NCBI RefSeq assembly: GCF_009827055.1
Contig: NZ_WUMK01000002.1
Coordinates: 186,001-250,000 of the forward strand
Direction of reading: 5' to 3'
Length of the DNA stretch: 64,000 nucleotides
Origin: Shinella kummerowiae
GTDB taxonomy: Bacteria; Pseudomonadota; Alphaproteobacteria; Rhizobiales; Rhizobiaceae
The translations under genes and the position numbers were made by a program. The notes below the pieces were generated by a model. That model worked only from the letters and a program-made list of their open reading frames with translations. It was not told where the DNA came from and made no database searches. The first letter of the stretch is position 1. The number at the start of each line of letters is the position of its first letter. Positions 47,011 through 54,599 of the stretch are shown one piece after another.

Positions 47011-47370
47011 CAGTCTGCTCCAGAGATAGGAAAATACTCCTTCAAGTGTGAGAGCAAAAACAATGGGCGGAAAGCAGATTTTGGTACCGGAATCAAAGAT
47101 GTAGTGACCGACTACCACTATCTTCGATAGTGTCGGCTCTTCGAGGAGGCCTTCAGCCGGACCACTTCATGGAGATAACGCCGTCGAGGGTCTGCCGACT
47201 GCCCCCTCTTTCGCCGGGAGGCGATCACGCTCAGGCCACATGGCCCCATTGCCAGCCCGTGGCTGACAAGCCGAACCGCTGGAAAATCAGCGTTCGTCAC
47301 GAAGTGATGCGGTGTATGGTGTTTACCTTCCACGGGGTCTGGGGGGCTTTGTCCCCCAGTCATGGGAAAA
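47011..47370. other. Non-coding region with two stem-loops, candidate oriT
   Basis: 360 bp between the replication gene's end and the relaxase operon's start. CACTATC/GATAGTG with flanking CCGA/TCGG forms a hairpin at 47108-47136. CTGGGGG/CCCCCAG forms another at 47339-47359, followed by further G/C-rich sequence. The position upstream of the relaxase operon is where an oriT is expected. No nic site was identified. Confidence 0.45.
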
Positions 47371-48855
47371 TCAAGATTTTGCTTGTCTTTGGCGCGCCTG
47401 CCGTGCCTCTGACATGGCCTTGGAAATTTGCCCGGCAGACACGCCGAAATGCGCTGCAAGATCATCACGGCGCATGCCCTTCGTCGCTTGCAGATATAGC
47501 GCCATACCGCCCATCTCAAGCCTTGCCGTCTGCTGTCCCGTCCGATCCTTCACGCCCCTCTCACGCCGCGACTTTTCAGTGCGTTCAACTGAACGCTCCC
47601 GTTTCCGGTCTTCATCGACCAGCACCCGGAGTCCTGCCGCACGTTGTTCTGCCGGATCGATGCTCAGCCACTCGACAATCGTGTTGGCTTTCATCCGATA
47701 ACGGCAGTCAACCTCACGTCCGCCGAAATCCAGCTTCTGCCCATCGGCGGCTTGCCGCGCCCTCTTGATTATGGCGGACATACGGGATTTCGTTTCGCTA
47801 TCGCGCCATCCCGCTGCTTCCCTTGCGAGCGACATGATTTCCCGACCAAGGACTTCTGCCGGTGAAATCCATGATATCGCCACACCTGCAATAAACAGCC
47901 AGGAATCGCGCTGCCCTTCCGGCAATGAACCTTCTGGACAGCGATGCGCGCGGAGGCGTTGCAAATCACTCAAGACGGATTCCCAATATGTCGCCCCTGA
48001 CAAGGTTAGGACGGGACGCGTCTTATCTTTTCCCTCCGCCTTACGTTTAGCCCGCTCAGCACGGAGAGAAATCAATTCAGCGTGGGTGACGGGCAGGACT
48101 TCATCTGCAAGCGTCCCGAAATCGTGACGTGTCGGTGTGTCAGGCGCACCGTGGCACCAAACCATGCCGACTTTGCACCGATCTCGATCTGCACTGGAAT
48201 TTTCGCTACCTGCAAGCCGGAATACCCGTGCAGCGTCCAACGCCCGCTTGTCCGCTCCGAAGGGCTCTAAAATCAATCCTAGGCGCTTCTGGACGGCATT
48301 CCACCGAGGCAGGGCAGTACGAGGCAGCAATTCCGACAACCAAACACAAACAAGACCTCGGCCCGTCGATAAAATGTAGGACGGATGCGGGATCATCGCC
48401 TCCTCCAGATAACCTAGAACGGCACCAGCAACATCTCTGGGGGCTTTGGCGCGCCACCGAGCTACGTTGTGATAGTCGAGGTCAGCGTAACACGCGCCAA
48501 TCGCCGTCAACTGCGAGATGGAGCGCCATTTCCAGAAAGCTGCTTGCGACACGTACAAGTCGGTCCGATTGTCTTGCTGGAGGAGCCGTTCGGCTTCCAT
48601 TATCGCGCCGCCGCCAACTGGAACGGTCCATTCCTTCCACGGTCTTTCCCGCCATCGCACCCGCTGCGCGAAACTGACGACCCCATTTCGGAGGCCGCCG
48701 CGTGAATTGTCCGGATGGAGATTTTCAATGTGCTGGCGCGCACCGAACGTGCCGTAGTCGAAACCTTGTGGCTCCGAAAAAATGTCAACATTTCTTTTTG
48801 GAAAATCGTCTGGCTGATGTTTTGGGGCTGGGCTATTTGCCAGCCCGCCGCTCAC
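47371..48855 (-). CDS. AEP-primase-like replication protein
   Basis: Up to 494 residues. Archaeo-eukaryotic primase motifs are visible: YADLDYHN (metal aspartates, near residue 125), ILSTGRGLVCVW, and ALDAARVFRLAGSEN, the last typical of plasmid and phage primases. A C-terminal HTH (DLAAHFGVSAGQISKAM) could bind origin DNA. The start is uncertain: the frame begins with GTG at 48855 without a clear ribosome site. It probably replicates or maintains the excised circle. Confidence 0.75.
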   Translation of the reverse strand: MSGGLANSPAPKHQPDDFPKRNVDIFSEPQGFDYGTFGARQHIENLHPDNSRGGLRNGVVSFAQRVRWRERPWKEWTVPVGGGAIMEAERLLQQDNRTDLYVSQAAFWKWRSISQLTAIGACYADLDYHNVARWRAKAPRDVAGAVLGYLEEAMIPHPSYILSTGRGLVCVWLSELLPRTALPRWNAVQKRLGLILEPFGADKRALDAARVFRLAGSENSSADRDRCKVGMVWCHGAPDTPTRHDFGTLADEVLPVTHAELISLRAERAKRKAEGKDKTRPVLTLSGATYWESVLSDLQRLRAHRCPEGSLPEGQRDSWLFIAGVAISWISPAEVLGREIMSLAREAAGWRDSETKSRMSAIIKRARQAADGQKLDFGGREVDCRYRMKANTIVEWLSIDPAEQRAAGLRVLVDEDRKRERSVERTEKSRRERGVKDRTGQQTARLEMGGMALYLQATKGMRRDDLAAHFGVSAGQISKAMSEARQARQRQAKS

Positions 48856-48916
48856 CGAGCAACGCGGTGGAGCTTTACAATGATTTCGCCATCAGCAATC
48901 ATATGAATACGTTCCT

Positions 48917-48957
48917 AAAAGACGCCGGAGGGTTCCAGCCCTGTGATGGCGTCTTTT
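48917..48957 (+). terminator. Strong hairpin with T run upstream of the replication gene
   Basis: AAAAGACGCC pairs with GGCGTCTTTT over a 21-base loop. Six T follow the stem's C on the plus strand and four on the minus strand. It ends the minus-strand transcript of the gene at 49014 and may also end a plus-strand RNA antisense to the replication gene leader. Confidence 0.7.
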
Positions 48958-49013
48958 TTAATGGTGAGAGCAGGCGGAGTCGGCGTCAACCGCCGATCCG
49001 ATTTTCCAAGAAG

Positions 49014-49310
49014 TCAGAGAATGAATTCGTGTTGGGTGACGTCACACCCGATCCGCTCAAGGTGATCGTAAGCCGCTTCGCAGATGTCGCCATCGTGATC
49101 AGTTAAGCGAGGAAACCCTTTGCGTTCCGCGTGCTCCGAAAGCCACTCCAGGAAATCCATCTCATCCGAGTATCGTACACAATAAGCTGTATTCTTCTGA
49201 GCGAATCCAACGACGAAAAGGACATTGTCAAAGCGTGGCGTTTGCCCGCATCTCCAAGAGCCGACCTTACATTGCCCGAAATTATTCATGTGGAACCGAT
49301 CCGACATCAT
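49014..49310 (-). CDS. Hypothetical protein, 98 residues
   Basis: Reads through RYSDEMDFLEWLSEHAERKG and HDGDICEAAYDHLERIGCDV; no family recognised. The start overlaps the end of the upstream gene by 29 bases, so the two are cotranscribed. It is followed by a strong terminator hairpin. Confidence 0.6.
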   Translation of the reverse strand: MMSDRFHMNNFGQCKVGSWRCGQTPRFDNVLFVVGFAQKNTAYCVRYSDEMDFLEWLSEHAERKGFPRLTDHDGDICEAAYDHLERIGCDVTQHEFIL

Positions 49311-49803
49311 CGAGATAGTCGTTGTGCTGAATACGGTTCAAAAGGAAGCTCATCGCAGCTTCGACGCCCTTAATTTGCTCACCTGCCAGCTGATAGCGGT
49401 CTACGCAGACTGTGCTCGGCGACATCAGCATCGTTTGCAGATAATCGAACTCTCTGCCCAGGTAGCGTATCTCGCGTCGGACTTTGGACAGATGTGGCAT
49501 AGCTTCAATCGTCAGATGGTCCCGAACGGGTTTTGCTTCGACCCGAGTTTCATTCCTAAGCGGCCCCAAGAGCATTTCAAGATGCTCTTCAAGGCGCGCA
49601 CGGACTTCTGCAACCTCGTCCTCGGAAAGTTCGTTCCAGTCGCGCATGTTGCTTTCCGAAGGGCTTTTAAGCTTAAGATCATCTGTCAGCCATGCGAGCG
49701 AGGGCTTTGATTTAGCAGTGCCAATTTTCAAATCGAAGAAGATAGCCTTACCCAAATCGTGGCAAGTGATGGAGACTTTGCTTATCTGGAGTTGACGGTG
49801 CAT
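49282..49803 (-). CDS. Hypothetical protein, 173 residues
   Basis: Acidic and mostly helical (DEVAEVRARLEEHLEMLLGP), without signal or membrane segment. ATG at 49803 is chosen because AAAGGA lies eight bases before it; the frame extends 14 codons upstream without one. Its leader shares an extended repeat with the gene at 50471-50908. Confidence 0.65.
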   Translation of the reverse strand: MHRQLQISKVSITCHDLGKAIFFDLKIGTAKSKPSLAWLTDDLKLKSPSESNMRDWNELSEDEVAEVRARLEEHLEMLLGPLRNETRVEAKPVRDHLTIEAMPHLSKVRREIRYLGREFDYLQTMLMSPSTVCVDRYQLAGEQIKGVEAAMSFLLNRIQHNDYLDDVGSVPHE

Positions 49804-49812
49804 TTTTATTTC

Positions 49813-49859
49813 CTTTCGTTGGCAAAGCTTCGCTGTCCTCCCCATGCGGAAGGCTTTGC
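49813..49859 (-). repeat. Repeated leader element, copy upstream of 49803
   Basis: Includes CCTTTCGTTGGCAAAGCTTC and a GCAAAGC/GCTTTGC stem at 49822-49828 and 49853-49859. It is closely similar to 50917-50965 upstream of another minus-strand gene. Confidence 0.6.
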
Positions 49860-49966
49860 GGCGCGTAAAGTTTCGGAGGTTGTGAGGCCGTAGGCGCGGT
49901 TAGTCGGTCGAGCCTATACGCTGTCGTGACGGATGGACTTGTCGTCCTTTAAAAGCTGTATGAACA

Positions 49967-50155
49967 TCATTCCAATTCCCGGTCATGCAGCAATGCTACA
50001 AGCTCATCCATGGTTATTGTTTCGTCTGGTGAGCTATCGAGCTTTTCGCCGACAGCCGCCCAAAATTCGGGCGGTTGCCCGGCGACCAGCTTGGCCAACC
50101 GCTCCGTGCGCCAGCGTGCGTAGAATTCGCCAAAGTCGATTTCATTTGCCGCCAT
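49967..50155 (-). CDS. Small hypothetical protein, 62 residues
   Basis: Starts MAANEIDFGEFYARWRTERL and ends MDELVALLHDRELE. It is helical and acidic. ATG at 50155 follows GGAGG; the longer open frame to 50278 is rejected. It overlaps the previous gene by 14 bases. No family recognised. Confidence 0.6.
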   Translation of the reverse strand: MAANEIDFGEFYARWRTERLAKLVAGQPPEFWAAVGEKLDSSPDETITMDELVALLHDRELE

Positions 50156-50474
50156 GTTGACCTCCTGAGTAGCCAAACCCGTGGAGGTGGTGGCTTTGGT
50201 GATACTGGAGCGGCGGCAGGCCGCGCTCTTTGCGGATGATTTGGCAAACACGAATCTGTTCCGCGTTGAGCGTGTCAAACGCGCCCTGCGTGGAGCGACT
50301 GCTTCCCATTTCCTCGAAGCGATCCAACGCGAAACCCACAGTGTAGGTTATGGTGGTGCTGCCCGGAATTTCATCGTAGCGAAGACGGTATTCGCCAGCT
50401 TCGATTTCAGCGATTTTCTCGCGTACCATGCGGAGCATGTGAGAGGCGTCATGGGTTTTCCGGTGGTGTGTCAT
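50142..50474 (-). CDS. Hypothetical protein, 110 residues
   Basis: Reads MLRMVREKIAEIEAGEYRLR then TLNAEQIRVCQIIRKERGLP; no domain recognised. It starts inside the end of the upstream gene (ATGA overlap) and overlaps the next. It is the middle member of a tightly packed three-gene operon. Confidence 0.6.
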   Translation of the reverse strand: MTHHRKTHDASHMLRMVREKIAEIEAGEYRLRYDEIPGSTTITYTVGFALDRFEEMGSSRSTQGAFDTLNAEQIRVCQIIRKERGLPPLQYHQSHHLHGFGYSGGQHGGK

Positions 50475-50908
50475 GGCGCAACCTCAAAATTTGAGACTGC
50501 CCGCTCTTGGATGGCGACGTACTCGCTACGTTGGATAGCAATCTTGTGCTTCTCAGCCTGTCCCGCGTACACGGTCACGCGATCAGCCGTCATAAGCCGC
50601 CATCCGCCATCATAACGCCGAAGATGGGCGACGGTGCCTGTAGCCTGCGGCGTCCAACGAGCCGTTTTGCGCGACCGATCAGGCCCGGCGCTACGTGCAA
50701 CAGCGGTGATCCCCGAGCGCTTGCTTGTCGCAATACCCGCGCCATCAAGCGCCTTTTCCAGATTCAGCGCCACACGGCGCAAGTCGCTAAGGTGGTAGGC
50801 GTACTTCTCCGCCTTTCCATTCACCTGCTTCAAATAATCTGCGCATCCGCCATCGGCGTCATCAAGGCGAAAGCCATGGCGTGGCAATTTGGTTGCTGTT
50901 TGTTTCAT
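50471..50908 (-). CDS. Hypothetical protein, 145 residues
   Basis: Basic protein with YLKQVNGKAEKYAYHLSDLR and DGGWRLMTADRVTVYAGQAE; no family recognised. It is first gene of the three-gene operon 50908-49967. A repeated leader element lies just upstream at 50917-50965. Confidence 0.6.
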   Translation of the reverse strand: MKQTATKLPRHGFRLDDADGGCADYLKQVNGKAEKYAYHLSDLRRVALNLEKALDGAGIATSKRSGITAVARSAGPDRSRKTARWTPQATGTVAHLRRYDGGWRLMTADRVTVYAGQAEKHKIAIQRSEYVAIQERAVSNFEVAP

Positions 50909-50916
50909 CTACAGTC

Positions 50917-50965
50917 CTTTCGATTGGCAAAGCTTCGATGCCTTCCGCATGAGGAAGCTCTCCAC
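50917..50965 (-). repeat. Repeated leader element, copy upstream of 50908
   Basis: Contains CCTTTCGATTGGCAAAGCTT and an AGCTTC/GAAGCT stem. It aligns with 49813-49859 with a few differences. The shared 12-mer TTGGCAAAGCTT is at 50924-50935. Confidence 0.6.
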
Positions 50966-51082
50966 TTTTCATTTGGGTAAATGGCCGCACTTGCGGCCAG
51001 CAGAGCCGATTGAATATTGGCTACACGCGGGTTCCAGGCTGCCTGAGTCTAGGTCCCAGCCCGTGCTTCGAGCACTGCTCTG

Positions 51083-51280
51083 TCAGTTCATTTGTTTGAA
51101 GAAAGCTACAAGGCGGCCGCGTTCTGCAACCCAGCGGCCGCCCACCTTCTTTGCGGGCAGCTCACCCTTTTCCAGCAGATGAAAAGTAATGCGACGCGAG
51201 CGCCCGATGAGTTTCGCAATATCCTCCCCGCCCCAAACCAGGTCGAGGTCAACACGCACAATTTCTTTCGATTCATACAT
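51083..51280 (-). CDS. Excisionase-like helix-turn-helix protein
   Basis: 65 residues. VWGGEDIAKLIGRSRRITFH followed by LLEKGELPAKKVGGRWVAER is the winged-HTH pattern of AlpA/Xis-type proteins. It may act as excision directionality factor or as a regulator. It is divergent from the RHH-integrase operon, with three operator-like repeats between the starts. Confidence 0.8.
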   Translation of the reverse strand: MYESKEIVRVDLDLVWGGEDIAKLIGRSRRITFHLLEKGELPAKKVGGRWVAERGRLVAFFKQMN

Positions 51281-51303
51281 TCACTACACCACACTTTTGC
51301 GAA

Positions 51304-51365
51304 ATCACCGTAATATAAATTACCGTGATTTCATTGCGTGTCAATAGGAAAGAAATTACAGTGAT
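51304..51365. promoter_or_regulatory. Three ATTACNGTGAT operators
   Basis: The motif occurs inverted at 51304-51314 and direct at 51319-51329 and 51355-51365, with only the central base varying. The first two form a near-perfect larger palindrome with GAAATCAC/GTGATTTC arms. They lie between the divergent HTH and RHH genes. Confidence 0.7.
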
Positions 51366-51388
51366 ATCAAAAATGACGGAGATAGTAC

Positions 51389-51883
51389 GTGGCTGGAAAC
51401 AAACCGGGACGAGGGTCGGACCAGTTCCCCCTACGATTGCCTGACGGAATGCGTGACATGATCAGCGATGCGGCTGACAGAAATGGCCGGTCTATGAATG
51501 CTGAGATAGTTGCGCGCATCGAGGCTTACGAGACTGGCGGAAAAGATGCGTTCGAATGGAGAAGGCGGTTCGAAGATGAACACGCTCTTAGAAATAGATT
51601 GGAAGAACTCTATGCAAAAATGGCAGAGAATGCTGAAGGCCTGAGAGATTTAGCTGGTCTCTTTAAGAGCCAGCTTTCACTGCATCTGGGTATGGTCCAG
51701 ATACTCTCCGGATTGATTCAAAAGCTGGACCGCAAGCCAACTCCAGACGTTCTTGCGACCGCTAGGCAAGCTGAGGAGCATGCTGCCTCAACACTTGCAG
51801 GCATGGGCACGAGAGACCCCACCTTCGACATTATTCGTAAGCTCGCCGAGCAAAGTGCTACACTTGATTCAACGGAAATATGA
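51389..51883 (+). CDS. Arc-family ribbon-helix-helix regulator
   Basis: 164 residues. The N-terminal Arc domain is SDQFPLRLPDGMRDMISDAA followed by DRNGRSMNAEIVARI, including the DNA-contacting strand QFPLRLP. The rest is helical, possibly for oligomerization. The start is GTG at 51389 with GGAG seven bases upstream. It lies three bases before the integrase and probably represses this promoter through the three nearby repeats. Confidence 0.85.
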   Translation: MAGNKPGRGSDQFPLRLPDGMRDMISDAADRNGRSMNAEIVARIEAYETGGKDAFEWRRRFEDEHALRNRLEELYAKMAENAEGLRDLAGLFKSQLSLHLGMVQILSGLIQKLDRKPTPDVLATARQAEEHAASTLAGMGTRDPTFDIIRKLAEQSATLDSTEI

Positions 51884-51886
51884 AGA

Positions 51887-53116
51887 ATGTCAGTTCGAAA
51901 GCGCGACTGGGTCACCAAGGGCGGCGAACGGAAGTCGGCCTGGATTGTCGATTACTTTGACGTTTCAGGTACTCGGCGGCAAAAGACTTTCCGTCTGAAA
52001 AAGGAAGCCGATGCCTTCGCGGCAATTGCCACGGTTGAGGTGCGAGCGGGAACGCACGTAGCAGATGCCGCGAGTGCCACGATAGCAGAGGCGGCGGAAT
52101 TGTGGATCAAGGGTGGAGGGATTGAAGAGTTAGAATTGAGCACCTTGGATCAACGAAGGCAACACGTTGACCTCCATATAAAACCTTTCATAGGGAGCGT
52201 GCTTCTTTCTAGATTCAGCGTTCCGGGCGCGAGAGCCTTCCAAGATCAACTGCGCAACAGTGGCAGATCGATTGCGATGGTTCGTAAGGTCACGACGAGT
52301 CTCAGTTCCATTATGTCGGATGCGATGGAGCGAGGTTTAATTGGCCGGAATCCCGTTAGAGAAATGAAGGCCCGACGAAATTCGGGCCACAACGCCGCGC
52401 AGGTAAAGCGTCAGAAGGGCAAGCTCAAGGTTGGGGTAGATATACCAACGCCTGAGGAGGCGAAGGCTTTCGTTAGCGCCCTCAATGGCCCATGGCGAGC
52501 GATTCTGCTGACTGCAATTTTCACGGGTATGCGAGCGTCTGAGTTGCGCGGCCTCAAATGGAGTGCTGTTGACCTGGAAAAGAGGCAAATCCACGTAGTG
52601 GAGCGCGCTGATCGTTACAACTCGTTGGGTAAGCCGAAATCTGCAGCGGGGGAACGTTTTATCCCAATCCCCCCAGTCGTCGCAAAAACGTTGCAAGAAT
52701 GGAAGCTGACCCTTAGTGAAAAGCGGGATACGGGGGGCGTCGCGCCACGCGAAAATGTGGGTTTGGTTTTTCCCAATGGAGCGGGGAAAATTCAAAGCTT
52801 GGCGAATATTATCAATCGAGGGCTGTGTCCCATGATGGTAGCAGCTGGTCTCAGGTACGACAGCGGTAGGGTGGACAAACAGGGGCATCCAATCTTCAAA
52901 GCTAAGTACAGTGGTATGCACGCGCTTCGGCATTTTTATGCCTCCTGGTGCATCAACCGCAAAGAAGATGGTGGTCTCGGGCTTCCTCCAAAGGTGGTAC
53001 AGGAACGCTTAGGTCACGCCACAATCGCGCTAACTATGGACACTTACGGTCACCTCTTCCCGAGAAACAATGAAACGGATGAAATGGCGCAGGCAGAAGC
53101 GGCTTTCTTTGCTTAG
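51887..53116 (+). CDS. int: Tyrosine recombinase / integrase
   Basis: 409 residues. An N-terminal Arm/SAM-like DNA-binding part precedes the catalytic domain. Catalytic residues are visible: Arg in TGMRASELRGL (near 220), HALRHFYAS (His and Arg near 345), RLGHAT, and the nucleophile in MDTYGHLFP (near 385). It integrates the element into tRNA-Phe. The stop lies about 50 bp from attR, and candidate arm repeats begin directly after it. Confidence 0.95.
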   Translation: MSVRKRDWVTKGGERKSAWIVDYFDVSGTRRQKTFRLKKEADAFAAIATVEVRAGTHVADAASATIAEAAELWIKGGGIEELELSTLDQRRQHVDLHIKPFIGSVLLSRFSVPGARAFQDQLRNSGRSIAMVRKVTTSLSSIMSDAMERGLIGRNPVREMKARRNSGHNAAQVKRQKGKLKVGVDIPTPEEAKAFVSALNGPWRAILLTAIFTGMRASELRGLKWSAVDLEKRQIHVVERADRYNSLGKPKSAAGERFIPIPPVVAKTLQEWKLTLSEKRDTGGVAPRENVGLVFPNGAGKIQSLANIINRGLCPMMVAAGLRYDSGRVDKQGHPIFKAKYSGMHALRHFYASWCINRKEDGGLGLPPKVVQERLGHATIALTMDTYGHLFPRNNETDEMAQAEAAFFA

Positions 53117-53135
53117 TGCAACATGACTGCGACAT
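53117..53135 (+). repeat. Paired TGCRACAT repeats, right end (candidate integrase arm site)
   Basis: TGCAACAT at 53117-53124 and TGCGACAT at 53128-53135 are 11 bp apart in the same orientation as the left-end pair. They begin right after the integrase stop. Confidence 0.5.
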
Positions 53136-53145
53136 GGAAGCTAAT

Positions 53146-53168
53146 GGCCCCTCCTTTTCAGGGCCTTT
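53146..53168 (+). terminator. Terminator hairpin after the integrase
   Basis: GGCCC(C)T pairs with AGGGCC around CCTTTTC, followed by TTT, ending one base before attR. Confidence 0.65.
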
Positions 53169-53169
53169 G

Positions 53170-53222
53170 AGCGGATTGAAAATCCGCGTGTCGGTGGTTC
53201 AAATCCGCCTCCGGGCACCATT
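53170..53222 (+). repeat. attR: right 53-bp direct repeat
   Basis: Identical to 32840-32892. It contains only the 3' part of tRNA-Phe and is not a functional tRNA gene. Confidence 0.95.
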
Positions 53223-53411
53223 CGCTTCCCGTTTGATCGTCACGAAATCGACAGATCGATAAATTCGGGTTCCTATTCCACACGCCTCCTCCCATCACAG
53301 AATTCGATACATCCGTCAGCGAAACTCGCGTGAACGGTCTCGCGAAACCGGGTAGACCTTTGCCGCTTCGCCTCTCCTGGCGATGGCCGGGGTCCAGTTT
53401 GCGGAGTTTTC

Positions 53412-54593
53412 ATGAGCATCGTCGAAAGCCTTAGCCCCCGATCGCTGCGGGCGCCGGAGAGCGGGATCGTCGAAGTTGTCAATTATGCGCGCGGGCGCGA
53501 GGGGCTGATCCCGCTTTGGGTGGGCGAAGGGGATTTGCCGACGCCGCAGTTCATTGCGCAGGCAGCGTCCACCGCACTGCTCGGCGGCGAGACGTTCTAT
53601 ACGTGGCAGCGCGGCATTCCCGAGCTTCGGGCGGCGCTGTCGCGCTATTATGCCCGACGCTTCGGCAAGGTTCTGCCGGCCGAGCACTTCTATGTCGTCG
53701 GCTCCGGCATGCAGGCGATCAAGCTTGCCATCGAGGCGCTCGTCTCACCGGGCGACGACATGGTGTATCTGACGCCGGCCTGGCCGAATTTCGCGGCGGC
53801 GGCGGAGCTTTCCGGCGCCAACCCGATTGCCGTGCAACTCGATTTTACCGGCGGGCGCTGGCAGGTCGATCTCGATCGCATCGAGGCGGCGATCACGCCG
53901 AAGACCCGCGTGCTCTTCGTCAACACGCCGTCCAACCCGACCGGCTGGACAGCGACGCGCGAGGACCTTGCGAACCTCCTCGCCATCGCGCGGCGCCACG
54001 ATCTGTGGATCATGGCTGACGAGATCTATGCGCTATATCACTATGCCGGTGGCCACCATTCCAGCAGCAGGGCGCCCTCCTTCCTCGATGTGATGGAGGA
54101 CGGCGACCGCGTCATCTTCGTCAACTCCTTCTCGAAGAACTGGTCCATGACGGGCTGGCGTGTCGGCTGGATCGTCGCGCCGCCGGAGATGGGCCAGGTG
54201 CTGGAAAACCTCGTGCAGTACTCCACCTCCGGCGTGCCGCAATTCCTGCAAAAGGGGGCGATTGTCGCACTCGATGAGGGTGATGCCTTCGTGCAGGCGA
54301 ATATCGACAAGGCGGCGAGGAACCGCGACGTCTTCTGCGATGCGCTGATCGCCACCAATCGGGTGGAGACGCTGAAGCCGGACGGCGCGCTCTATGCCTT
54401 CCTCAAGATCGACGGCGTGACGGATTCACGGCTGGCGGCGCTCGATATCGTCGACCGCATCAATGTCGGCCTCGCGCCCGGCACGGCCTTCGGCCCCGGC
54501 GGCGAACTTTTCATGCGCGCCTGTTTCCTGCGGGATCCCAAACAGGTCGAGGAAGCGGCCGACCGGCTCGCGCGGTACATCGCGGCGCGCTGA
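53412..54593 (+). CDS. PLP-dependent class I/II aminotransferase
   Basis: 393 residues, fold type I. Segments LIPLWVGEGDLPTPQFI, VNTPSNPTGW and the PLP lysine in VNSFSKNWSMTGWRVGW are clear. Arg in FMRACFL binds the carboxylate. The substrate is unknown; aspartate-type or aromatic transfer is possible. It was the gene directly downstream of tRNA-Phe before the element inserted. Confidence 0.9.
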   Translation: MSIVESLSPRSLRAPESGIVEVVNYARGREGLIPLWVGEGDLPTPQFIAQAASTALLGGETFYTWQRGIPELRAALSRYYARRFGKVLPAEHFYVVGSGMQAIKLAIEALVSPGDDMVYLTPAWPNFAAAAELSGANPIAVQLDFTGGRWQVDLDRIEAAITPKTRVLFVNTPSNPTGWTATREDLANLLAIARRHDLWIMADEIYALYHYAGGHHSSSRAPSFLDVMEDGDRVIFVNSFSKNWSMTGWRVGWIVAPPEMGQVLENLVQYSTSGVPQFLQKGAIVALDEGDAFVQANIDKAARNRDVFCDALIATNRVETLKPDGALYAFLKIDGVTDSRLAALDIVDRINVGLAPGTAFGPGGELFMRACFLRDPKQVEEAADRLARYIAAR

Positions 54594-54599
54594 GGCTGC

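Larger units (their letters stand above)
32891..53220. mobile_element. 20.3-kb integrative (mobilizable) element in tRNA-Phe
   Basis: Bounded by the 53-bp repeat, with a tyrosine integrase ending about 50 bp from the right repeat. It contains a relaxase, a primase-like replication protein, regulators, a serine recombinase, two defence systems and many unknown small genes. Base composition is visibly lower in G+C than the flanks, with very AT-rich stretches near 42780-42910. No type IV secretion genes are seen, so transfer would need a helper. Confidence 0.9.

Noticed and set aside
47130-47768. A 212-codon plus-strand frame across the candidate oriT region
   Set aside because: It runs into the antisense of the replication gene and has no ribosome site or domain. 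The first part is better explained by non-coding structure.
48702-49106. A plus-strand frame across the terminator upstream of the replication gene
   Set aside because: It reads through a strong hairpin and antisense to two better-supported genes, with no family pattern.
53171-53220. A second tRNA-Phe gene at the right end
   Set aside because: Only the 3' part from the anticodon stem on is present. The D arm and the 5' acceptor strand are missing, so it is an att site.
32891-53220. CRISPR array or cas genes within the defence element
   Set aside because: No regularly spaced repeats of suitable length and no Cas motifs were seen. The AAGGAATT cluster has irregular spacing and mixed orientation.
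32891-53220. Prophage interpretation of the element
   Set aside because: No capsid, terminase, tail or lysis genes are present. The relaxase and primase-like gene favour a mobilizable element.
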